Below are positions 1 through 5,643 of a DNA stretch of 8,122 nt, in pieces. The notes beneath the pieces were generated by a model, which saw nothing but the letters and a program-made list of their open reading frames with translations, was not told the DNA's origin and did not search any database. Every line of letters begins with the position of its first letter. Position 1 is the first letter of the stretch. The position numbers and the translations under genes were made by a program. Source of the DNA: Anaerolineales bacterium (lineage in GTDB: Bacteria; Chloroflexota; Anaerolineae; Anaerolineales; Villigracilaceae); NCBI GenBank assembly GCA_025056515.1, contig JANWWB010000106.1:1-8122 (forward strand), given 5' to 3'.

Positions 1-363
1 TTTCCGCGCTCTTCTTTTGCTCAAACTTGCACCGGCCCTGGTTTTTCCTGCACCTACTCATCCACCTGCAATCCCGGCACTTGCCGTTATTCTTCAAGAA
101 CTTGTTCTGTACCCATCCAAACCTGCTGCGGTCCTTGTCCCACCAATACCCCTTCTCCAAGACCCACCAATACCCCCAGCCCCAGGCCTACCAACACGCC
201 CACGCCCCATCCCTGCATCCGCAACGGCGGTGAATGCGTGATCAATAGCTTGCCTTGTGATGAGATCGGTTTGTGTAACAGCAGTCTCCTTTGCCGTTCT
301 GGATTTCGATGCTGTATCCCTTGCCCTCCCACCTCCACCCCTGCCCCAACCGAAACACCATAA
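1..363 (+). CDS. C-terminal part of a secreted-type cysteine-rich protein with two eight-cysteine modules (5' end outside window)
   Basis: Frame 1 is open from the first base to TAA at 361-363, giving the last 120 residues of a protein whose start lies to the left. Visible residues 10-46 and 72-108 each form a 37-residue module with eight cysteines in the same order: C-x6-C-x5/6-C-x4/5-C-x5/6-C-x5/6-CC-x2-C. Each module is followed by Thr/Pro-rich sequence: a linker with the repeated unit PTNTPSPR between them, and a tail ending TSTPAPTETP. The even cysteine count, the CC pair and the Thr/Pro spacers suggest small disulfide-bonded (knottin-like) domains outside the cytoplasm; this is inference. 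The module conservation and linker make frame 1 far more convincing than the overlapping open frames on either strand, which are low-complexity Pro, Gly or Arg-rich shadows. I do not recognise a named family. A signal peptide and further modules could lie upstream. Confidence 0.8.
   Translation, partial: FPRSSFAQTCTGPGFSCTYSSTCNPGTCRYSSRTCSVPIQTCCGPCPTNTPSPRPTNTPSPRPTNTPTPHPCIRNGGECVINSLPCDEIGLCNSSLLCRSGFRCCIPCPPTSTPAPTETP
139..207 (+). repeat. 24-bp in-frame tandem repeat encoding a PTNTPSPR linker
   Basis: Three consecutive units (139-162, 163-186 and a shortened 187-207) encode PTNTPSPR, PTNTPSPR and PTNTPTP. The copies differ mainly at synonymous third positions (aat/aac, acc/acg, cct/ccc), so the peptide has been kept while the DNA drifted. 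It forms the flexible spacer between the two cysteine modules. Confidence 0.85.
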
Positions 364-467
364 ACCGGCCACACATCCCTGCCGCTGTTCCATAGACGGA
401 TGAAGGCAAGGCCGCTTAAGGGTTCTCACAGCGTTGTTCAAAGCCTTCCTTTGGTCTGCTTTTTCGT

Positions 468-473
468 TATAAT
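468..473 (+). promoter_or_regulatory. -10 box (TATAAT) upstream of the SpoIIAA-like gene
   Basis: A perfect TATAAT stands in the 137-bp gap (364-500) between the cysteine-rich gene and the next gene. Transcription would begin near 480, giving a leader of about 20 nt that contains the GGAGG ribosome site. No good -35 hexamer is found 16-18 bp upstream (the candidate is TTCCTT at 446-451), so the call rests on the -10 box and its position. It could drive the SpoIIAA-like gene, folP and the nuclease-like gene together. The rest of the gap shows nothing else I can name. Confidence 0.55.
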
Positions 474-490
474 CATGACATCCTGATTTT

Positions 491-495
491 GGAGG
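491..495 (+). promoter_or_regulatory. Shine-Dalgarno site GGAGG that fixes the start at 501
   Basis: GGAGG lies 5 nt before the ATG at 501. The alternative in-frame TTG at 489 would overlap this site and has no ribosome site of its own, so the ATG is preferred. Confidence 0.75.
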
Positions 496-500
496 CGCCT

Positions 501-923
501 ATGACCGAACTTAAACCTCTACACTGGAAACCCACCCCTGGCATTGGCTACACGGTTGTCCGCCGTCCTGATGGTGGGATGAACTTGACCTTCACCGACC
601 TGTCTGATGCCACCATTCAACACTGGCTAGAATTTGCCCAGGAACATCTGCTCGGCGCAGACCGACTGACTCGTAATCTCTACGACCTGCGCCAGGTCAA
701 AGAAATCCCAGAAAAAGCCGTCCGCGCAGCTATCATTGCAAATAGTGATCCGGCAGCGCGGAATATCCGCTTGGCGGTTGTTGTGGCGAGCGAGGAAGCG
801 GCAGAGGGCATTCGCAAGATTTACTATTCAGTCACCCCGGAGACTTCAGCGGCTATCAAGATTTTCACCGACCTTGACGAAGCCGAAGCCTGGCTCAGCC
901 GCCCGCTTGACCAATTGCCCTAA
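501..923 (+). CDS. SpoIIAA/STAS-like small cytoplasmic protein
   Basis: This is a 140-residue soluble protein without signal peptide or membrane segment. The order of elements fits the SpoIIAA-like (STAS/SEC14-type) fold: an N-terminal beta region with a hairpin (VVRRPDGGMNLTFTDL, residues 19-34), a helix (38-50), a strand with NLYDLRQV (59-66), a hydrophobic strand RLAVVVAS (90-97), and a C-terminal strand-helix IFTDLDEAEAWL (121-132). That last element resembles the ending 'F.d.deA..WL' common in this family. The family is diverse and often of unknown role; some members sit next to regulatory or lipid-binding modules. No phosphorylatable serine can be assigned here. It begins the apparent SpoIIAA-like, folP, nuclease-like gene group, with its TAA 10 nt before folP. 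The family call is from pattern recognition and is moderate; a real coding gene is very likely. Confidence 0.75.
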   Translation: MTELKPLHWKPTPGIGYTVVRRPDGGMNLTFTDLSDATIQHWLEFAQEHLLGADRLTRNLYDLRQVKEIPEKAVRAAIIANSDPAARNIRLAVVVASEEAAEGIRKIYYSVTPETSAAIKIFTDLDEAEAWLSRPLDQLP

Positions 924-933
924 TTCTTTGCCT

Positions 934-1818
934 ATGCTACCCTTTCCTGCACTGACCATCGGCGCACACACGTTTGCTTGGGGTACGCGCACATACTTAA
1001 TGGGCATTCTCAATATCACTCCCGACAGTTTCTCGGGAGATGGCCTTCTTACGCAAGAAGCCTGGCTGGAGCGTTCACTGGAACAGGCGCGCCAATTCTT
1101 GAACGCTGGAGCAGACATCCTGGACATAGGCGGTGAATCCAGCCGTCCAGGTTCGCAGCCGGTGAGCGCCGAAGAGGAAATGGAACGTGTTCTACCGGTC
1201 ATCCGCGCCATCGCCACAGAATTCCCACAAGCCGTCATTTCGATAGATACCTACAAAGCCACCGTTGCTGAGGCAGCCTTGCAAGCCGGTGCGCATATTA
1301 TCAACGACGTTTGGGGATTGCGCGCCGATCTTCGCTTGGCCGAGGTTGCGGCGCGCCATCGCGCTCCGGTCGTCCTGATGCACAACCGCTCCAACCCAGC
1401 CAATATCGAAGTGCGCGAGCGCTTGGGGAACGCTTATCTTGGTGCTCAATACGAAAACCTGCTTGAAGACGTCAAGCGCGAATTGATGGAGTCCGTTGCC
1501 ATTGCTCGCCGCGCCGGCATCCCCCCACAGCACATCATCCTAGACCCTGGAATCGGCTTCGGTAAAACCGTTGAACAAAACCTAGAACTTATTCGGCGAT
1601 TGAACGAAATCCGCTCGCTGGGCTTCCCTGTCCTGATTGGTCCTTCGCGCAAATCGTTCATTGGCTACACACTCAACTTGCCACCCGACCAACGCCTAGA
1701 AGGTACGGCAGCGGCCGTGGCGGTCGCCATCACCCGCGGCGCCGATATCGTCCGCGTCCACGATGTTGCATTTATGGCGCGCCTCGTTCGCATGACCGAC
1801 GCGCTTGTGCGCACCTGA
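934..1818 (+). CDS. folP: Dihydropteroate synthase
   Basis: This cytoplasmic enzyme joins 6-hydroxymethyl-7,8-dihydropterin pyrophosphate to p-aminobenzoate, giving dihydropteroate in folate synthesis; it is the sulfonamide target. At 294 residues it has normal family length and every hallmark of the TIM-barrel: MGILNITPDSFSGDG (23-37, loop 1 with N27), DIGGESSRPG (64-73, loop 2), SIDT (103-106), IND (123-125), VVLMHN (146-151), ILDPGIGFGKT (202-212), GPSRKSFIG (236-244) and RVHDV (274-278). The pterin- and phosphate-contacting residues known from E. coli have clear counterparts: N27, D64, D105, N124, D204, K240, R274 and H276. The ATG at 934 gives the expected N-terminus; an in-frame TTG at 928 is possible. 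No Shine-Dalgarno site precedes it, so translation may be coupled to the gene ending 10 nt upstream. The open frame continues upstream into that gene, but that part is only shadow. No other folate gene is visible nearby. Confidence 0.97.
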   Translation: MLPFPALTIGAHTFAWGTRTYLMGILNITPDSFSGDGLLTQEAWLERSLEQARQFLNAGADILDIGGESSRPGSQPVSAEEEMERVLPVIRAIATEFPQAVISIDTYKATVAEAALQAGAHIINDVWGLRADLRLAEVAARHRAPVVLMHNRSNPANIEVRERLGNAYLGAQYENLLEDVKRELMESVAIARRAGIPPQHIILDPGIGFGKTVEQNLELIRRLNEIRSLGFPVLIGPSRKSFIGYTLNLPPDQRLEGTAAAVAVAITRGADIVRVHDVAFMARLVRMTDALVRT

Positions 1819-1856
1819 ACGCTCTCTGCTGCGCCTTTGCTCTTCGGCATGCGTGT

Positions 1857-2837
1857 ATGCTTACTCCCTCCGACCTCATCCGCCTACCCTATACGCCCGA
1901 CTTGACCGAAGGCGGCATCGCTTACGCCGTCCGCTCGCTAGCCTACACATACGACCGCATGGGCGGATCTCCCCTGCAACGCCTGCGCCGGATTACGGCA
2001 GGAGTAGCGGTAGAATTGGCCTTCCGACGTTCTTTGAACAAACAATCCATCCCTTTCGATACCCTAGGCACTACCCCCTTCACCGATCCCGACCACTATG
2101 ATGTCTCTCTGGGTGGTCATCGCTGCGACTTAAAAAGTTTCCATCTAACCCGCCGACAGCAAATCCGCTGCGTACGTCGCGATCCCGGCCTGCTCCTCCA
2201 GGCACCGGCGCTTGTTCCGCTCGACCAGCACGCTGCGGAGGGGCATCGCGACGACGACCTTTACCTATTCGCTTTCCTGCTGGGGCCGGTCGCCGCTTCT
2301 CTGACCGAGACAAAGAAAGCGCTGCGCGCCGGCCAGCCCACTTTTCTGATTCACCCCTTGCCCGATGCCTGGGCGCGTCCTGTGGGTTGGACGCCGCTTG
2401 ACCCGCTAGTATTCAAAAGCGAATGCCCTGAACCGCTATGGGTCGAAATCGGTGGGCAGGATGCCGAACGCCGCTTCGTTACTCAGACCCTCAACCTGCT
2501 CCCACGCACGCGCACTGTGCTGCAAGAAAATCTGTATACGGTCGCCTACCTACGCGTCAAACGCCTGCCCGAGGCCCGTCTCGGCTTACACAGTCCGCTG
2601 CGCGGCAAACCGTATCTCATTCAATCGTTCCAGTGGGGCAACATTTGGGTCTATGGCATGAGCATCATCCTGGTCGGTTGGATAACACGCCAAGAATTCC
2701 ATCGCAAAGCACAACTCCTGCCGGCCGGCATCCCAACCTTCCAATACGCACGCACAAAGACCAAAAACCTGGCTGTGCCTATGCACACCCTGCATCCTCT
2801 TTCTGAACTTTTCGCACTCTTGCGGCAAGGACGATAG
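1857..2837 (+). CDS. Putative PD-(D/E)xK-fold nuclease-like protein, orphan
   Basis: This 326-residue soluble protein is not one I can name, but it shows the pattern of a restriction-endonuclease-like core. A helix GVAVELAFRRSL (49-60) supplies E53. A strand follows with YDVSLGGHRCDLKSF (81-95), giving D82, D91 and K93 in the arrangement D-x8-D-x-K. Later come DLYLFAFLLG (134-143) and, near the C-terminus, a hydrophobic strand and turn IILVGWITRQEF (270-281). Similar 'DxYvFaf' and 'GWi..eF' segments recur in PD-(D/E)xK enzymes. The substrate could be DNA in restriction, repair or defence; the sequence does not decide this. It starts 38 nt after folP at the only in-frame ATG nearby, with no clear ribosome site, and is followed by an 86-bp gap. 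No methyltransferase, helicase or specificity gene is visible beside it. A catalytically dead or non-nuclease relative remains possible. Confidence 0.6.
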   Translation: MLTPSDLIRLPYTPDLTEGGIAYAVRSLAYTYDRMGGSPLQRLRRITAGVAVELAFRRSLNKQSIPFDTLGTTPFTDPDHYDVSLGGHRCDLKSFHLTRRQQIRCVRRDPGLLLQAPALVPLDQHAAEGHRDDDLYLFAFLLGPVAASLTETKKALRAGQPTFLIHPLPDAWARPVGWTPLDPLVFKSECPEPLWVEIGGQDAERRFVTQTLNLLPRTRTVLQENLYTVAYLRVKRLPEARLGLHSPLRGKPYLIQSFQWGNIWVYGMSIILVGWITRQEFHRKAQLLPAGIPTFQYARTKTKNLAVPMHTLHPLSELFALLRQGR

Positions 2838-2888
2838 CAAATGGTGGTTGCAAACAAGTTCTACCCAACAACCTTCTTGCCCCAACAC

Positions 2889-2917
2889 TTGTCGCTCATT
2901 TTAGGCTGTGTTAAACT
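2889..2917 (+). promoter_or_regulatory. Promoter of the TPR gene, probably giving a leaderless mRNA
   Basis: TTGTCG (2889-2894) and TAAACT (2912-2917) match the -35 and -10 consensus at 4 of 6 positions each, with a 17-bp spacer. A TGT directly before the -10 gives an extended -10 element. The -10 box ends 6 nt before the ATG at 2924, so transcription would begin at or next to the start codon. No Shine-Dalgarno site is present. This fits a leaderless transcript. Confidence 0.45.
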
Positions 2918-2923
2918 CAAGTC

Positions 2924-4717
2924 ATGACCGATGAGGACTTGTTTCCCCCCGAAGAGAGCGGCGAAAACATTATGCTGCGGGAGGCCATTCAGGCCATCCG
3001 CGCCGGCGATCGAACGCGCGCTCGCGACTTGTTGACACGCCTGCTCAAAGCCGATCCGAACAACGCCTCTTACTGGGTCTGGCTAAGCGGCGTAGTTGAC
3101 ACGCAAAAGGAACGCCTGTATTGTCTGCAAACAGCGCTCAAGCTCGACCCACAAAACACCGCTGCCCGGCGTGGACTGTTGATTCTGGGAGGGCGCGAGG
3201 CCGAGCCGGGGTCACCTCCTTTTCCCCTCAACCGACCGCGCTCGTGGGAAGAAAAGATCGTCCTGCCCAAACCCGACGTTGAACGTCCGCGCGGCCTGGC
3301 CAACCCGTTTGTGCGTATCGTCCTCGCCTTGTTGATTCTGGCACTGGCCGGCGGGCTTTTCCTAGGGGGGCGCATCCTAAATAGGGCAAACATCTTTCGT
3401 CCAGCCATCGTCCTACGTACTGCTACACCCCGTCCCACGTTCACCATTTCTCCAACACCCACCAATACACCGCTCTTCCGCACCCCCACGCCCACCTTCC
3501 TCGGTCCCACCCCGCTAGCCTATTTCCTGGCCGCAACCTACACCCCCACACCGCTTTACGTGGTCACCGAACATCCCATTCTGACGCGCGACTCCTTTCA
3601 AGCTGGGTTACGCTTCTTGGCAAGCGGCCAATATGATATTGCACGCGTCCAGTTTGAATTGGTCTTACAAAGCGAGCCGCAGGCCGTGGATGCGCTATAC
3701 TATATCGGCGAATCCTATCGCTTTGAGGGCAAATACCAAAACGCCCGAGATGCCTATCAGAAAGCCATAGAAATCAATCCGAACTTTGCACCTGCTTTTC
3801 TCGGACGAGCACGAGCAAACTTAGCACTCAACCCCGACACCGACGTCCTGGCCGACCTAGACACGGCTATCGCTCTCGACCCCGTTTTTGCTGAGGCCTA
3901 CCTGGAACGGGGTGCATACCTGCTTCGGCGTGATGACCCGCGCGCCGCTGCGGACGATTTACAAACAGCTCTGGAACTGATGCCCTATTCCGCCCCAGCC
4001 TGGCGCTATTTAGCTGAGGCACAGCTGCGTCTCGGCCAACCAGAACAAGCGCTCCAATCAGCTCTCAGAGCCAATCAACTCGATATGACTCTCGTTCCGG
4101 GCTATCTCACCTTGGCCAAAGCCTATATCGCCACCGGTCAAATCGAGCAAGCCTCCGCCGTCCTACAAACGTATACCATCTACGAGCCAAACGATGTCAG
4201 TGCCTTCTTGCTCGTCGGAACAGCCTACAACTCCGCCGGAAAATCCGAGCAGGCGCTACAAGTCCTAACCCGTTACTTGGAAGCATACCCCCGCAACGCA
4301 GAAGCCTACTACCAACGCGGCCTAGCTCGTCTCAACTTGCAAAACTATAACTTGGCCGAGCAGGACTTTCAGAAAGCCCTACGCTACGACCCCAACGATT
4401 TCGACGCTCAGATAGGGTTGGCACGCGCCTACTACGGACAAGGACGACCGGGAGATGCCTATGTCCAGGTCAATAACAACGCCTTGCCCCTGGCCAAGAG
4501 TGACCAGACCAAAGCACAATGTTACTACTGGCAGGCCATCTTCCTGGAAGCCGTGCCGAATCTCGAAAGTTCGCGCGAATACTGGAGACGCCTACTCGCC
4601 TTGCCTGCCGATGCCATGCCAGCTGAGTGGCGTCAGCAGGCTTTTGAAAAACTCGGTATCACCCCTACCGCGACCAAGACACTCACTCCAACCAAAACTC
4701 CGACCAAGTCGCCCTAA
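2924..4717 (+). CDS. Single-pass membrane protein with TPR repeats and Thr/Pro-rich linkers
   Basis: This 597-residue protein has four parts. Residues 17-88 form a cytoplasmic helical region resembling a TPR pair (AIQAIRAGDRTRARDLLTRLLKADP is characteristic in part). One hydrophobic segment (about 128-150) follows a basic stretch. A Thr/Pro-rich spacer (166-210) contains PTPTNTP and RTPTPTF. A long run of TPR units fills about 224-515, with typical endings such as AIEINPNFAPAF (281-292), AIALDPVFAEAY (315-326) and ALRYDPNDFDA (485-495). A second Thr/Pro-rich tail (579-597) closes it. By the positive-inside rule the large TPR array should lie outside the membrane, acting as a protein-interaction scaffold in the envelope; no enzymatic motif is seen. 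The ATG at 2924 is set by the promoter directly upstream. It is monocistronic as far as visible, facing a convergent operon. The partner is unknown. Confidence 0.9.
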   Translation: MTDEDLFPPEESGENIMLREAIQAIRAGDRTRARDLLTRLLKADPNNASYWVWLSGVVDTQKERLYCLQTALKLDPQNTAARRGLLILGGREAEPGSPPFPLNRPRSWEEKIVLPKPDVERPRGLANPFVRIVLALLILALAGGLFLGGRILNRANIFRPAIVLRTATPRPTFTISPTPTNTPLFRTPTPTFLGPTPLAYFLAATYTPTPLYVVTEHPILTRDSFQAGLRFLASGQYDIARVQFELVLQSEPQAVDALYYIGESYRFEGKYQNARDAYQKAIEINPNFAPAFLGRARANLALNPDTDVLADLDTAIALDPVFAEAYLERGAYLLRRDDPRAAADDLQTALELMPYSAPAWRYLAEAQLRLGQPEQALQSALRANQLDMTLVPGYLTLAKAYIATGQIEQASAVLQTYTIYEPNDVSAFLLVGTAYNSAGKSEQALQVLTRYLEAYPRNAEAYYQRGLARLNLQNYNLAEQDFQKALRYDPNDFDAQIGLARAYYGQGRPGDAYVQVNNNALPLAKSDQTKAQCYYWQAIFLEAVPNLESSREYWRRLLALPADAMPAEWRQQAFEKLGITPTATKTLTPTKTPTKSP

Positions 4718-4752
4718 AACCAAACCAGCCGCTGCCGAGCGCAATCAAGAAA

Positions 4753-4782
4753 ACGGGAGACAGACCTTCCACCCTCTCCCGT
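4753..4782 (-). terminator. Hairpin terminator between convergent genes
   Basis: ACGGGAGA (4753-4760) pairs perfectly with TCTCCCGT (4775-4782), an 8-bp stem with a 14-nt loop. On the minus strand the stem is followed by TTTCTTGATT, a modest T-run, so it best serves the operon ending at 4805. On the plus strand only a short CTT follows, so it may also slow transcription from the TPR gene, but less convincingly. Confidence 0.55.
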
Positions 4783-4804
4783 CTTGGCGTTGTCGCCTAC
4801 GCAC

Positions 4805-5143
4805 TCATCTTTGCCGGCAGAGAGGGCAAGGGCAAAGCGCTCGCAGATACTCCCATCGATAAATCACGTACGCATGTCCATCTTCCCAAACTGGTGTAAT
4901 CGCATAAGAACCAACCGCCTGAACAGTGACCAAGCGAACAGCAGGAGAATCGGGCAACTGAACCAGAAAGACGCTCGCATCCGGGACGTCTTTCATGTTT
5001 TCATGTCCCCCCTGACACCCAGCACAAGGACAGCCGGCCCGCAAGAGCGAAAAAGAATACACGCTCAAATGCCCATCTTCCCATAGAACGCTCAAGGTCT
5101 TTTGAGCACGGTCAGCAGTTATGGAAATAGGACGAACAGACAT
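4805..5143 (-). CDS. GBBH-like_N (DUF971) domain protein with two CPCxxC motifs
   Basis: This 112-residue protein is essentially one DUF971 / gamma-butyrobetaine-hydroxylase N-terminal-like domain. Features seen: LSVLWEDGHLSVYSFSLLR (17-35) leading to CPCAGC (38-43), then VGSYAITPVWEDGH (77-90) and YRWEYLRALCPCPLC (95-109). In human gamma-butyrobetaine hydroxylase the equivalent domain binds structural zinc through a C-x-C-x2-C set and a histidine; C38, C40, C43 and H90 are natural candidates here. Unusually, a second C-x-C-x2-C (C104, C106, C109) sits at the very end. Stand-alone bacterial DUF971 proteins have no settled role, and some occur fused to Mrp/ApbC-type iron-sulfur ATPases; no oxygenase domain is present. 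The ATG at 5143 is chosen because AGGAG lies 4 nt upstream; a longer frame to 5194 would run into the upstream gene. It is the last gene of a three-gene operon, 8 nt after the SH3-like gene. Confidence 0.85.
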   Translation of the reverse strand: MSVRPISITADRAQKTLSVLWEDGHLSVYSFSLLRAGCPCAGCQGGHENMKDVPDASVFLVQLPDSPAVRLVTVQAVGSYAITPVWEDGHAYVIYRWEYLRALCPCPLCRQR

Positions 5144-5147
5144 CGCT

Positions 5148-5152
5148 CTCCT
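5148..5152 (-). promoter_or_regulatory. Shine-Dalgarno AGGAG overlapping the upstream stop codon
   Basis: AGGAG (5152 down to 5148) lies 4 nt before the ATG at 5143 and shares its first base with the TGA of the SH3-like gene (5154-5152). This fixes the start of the DUF971 gene and suggests coupled translation. Confidence 0.75.
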
Positions 5153-5628
5153 CACGGTGAAGAAATTACGGTCAGATAATCTTGCACCGCCCAACCGGCG
5201 CGAGAGGCGTCATACGAAGCGGTGAGATACCACCACCAGTAGCCGTCCGCCTGACGTGGGCCGTCGGTGATCAGGAAGACTTCCTCGTCAAAAGCCAAAA
5301 AAAGCGGTGGAGCGTTCAGGCTGGGTTCAGCGCGAATGCGCAACGCCGAACCTTGCGTATTGACTTGGACATACACCCCTGGCCGGAAATCTCCCAAAAT
5401 GGCCAGAGAGGGCGTTGGAGTGAGCCAAATCGGTGTCAGCGTAGGCGGTGGGGGGCGGGTCGTGCCGGTCGGAGCAGGCAGGACGGTCAGAGCCGCTGCG
5501 GCTGGCCCTAAAGTAGGCATCCCACGCGTCATCTGCTCTAGGACCAGAAAAACTACGGTCCCACTAAGCAACAGCGAGGCCAAGAGCAAGCCAGCAAGCC
5601 ACACCTTAGCGTTGAAAACCTCTTTCAT
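5152..5628 (-). CDS. Membrane-anchored bacterial SH3-like domain protein
   Basis: The 158-residue product begins with a short charged stretch (MKEVFNAK) and one hydrophobic helix (about 9-30), read as an uncleaved signal anchor. A Pro/Thr-rich spacer follows (50-73, with TTRPPPPTLTP and LTPTPS). The C-terminal 75 residues resemble a bacterial SH3 (SH3b) domain: VYVQVNTQGSALRIRAEPS (85-103), in which 'LRIRAEPS' matches the family's 'LNVRSGPS' element, then FDEEVFLITDGP (113-124), GYWWWYLTA (129-137) and GWAVQDYL (145-152). Such domains commonly bind peptidoglycan or stem peptides; here the domain would be exposed outside the membrane. No catalytic domain is attached. It starts 15 nt after the lipid kinase stop. 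AGAGAGG abuts the ATG, closer than usual, but no other in-frame start is available. Second gene of the operon. Confidence 0.85.
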   Translation of the reverse strand: MKEVFNAKVWLAGLLLASLLLSGTVVFLVLEQMTRGMPTLGPAAAALTVLPAPTGTTRPPPPTLTPIWLTPTPSLAILGDFRPGVYVQVNTQGSALRIRAEPSLNAPPLFLAFDEEVFLITDGPRQADGYWWWYLTASYDASRAGWAVQDYLTVISSP

Positions 5629-5643
5629 CCTCTCTGTACCAAT

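Noticed and set aside
139..207. CRISPR or other DNA-level repeat array
   Set aside because: The units are directly adjacent with no spacers, keep the reading frame and vary at synonymous positions, so they are a protein linker repeat.
17..441. Overlapping open frames on both strands across the left edge (for example 17-241 plus, 94-441 minus)
   Set aside because: They are low-complexity Pro-, His-, Gly- or Arg-rich shadows of the Thr/Pro-coding DNA; frame 1 has a repeated cysteine module and a regular linker, which these lack.
736..933. Extension of the folP frame upstream of 934
   Set aside because: It overlaps the SpoIIAA-like gene out of frame, is Arg-rich and adds nothing found in dihydropteroate synthases.
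2845..2874. Possible terminator GGTTG...CAACC after the nuclease-like gene
   Set aside because: The stem is only 5 bp with a long loop and is followed by TTCTTGCCCC, not a T-run.
5144..5194. Longer start for the DUF971 protein at 5194
   Set aside because: It would overlap the end of the SH3-like gene by over 40 bp, adds residues unlike the domain, and lacks the AGGAG site that precedes the ATG at 5143.
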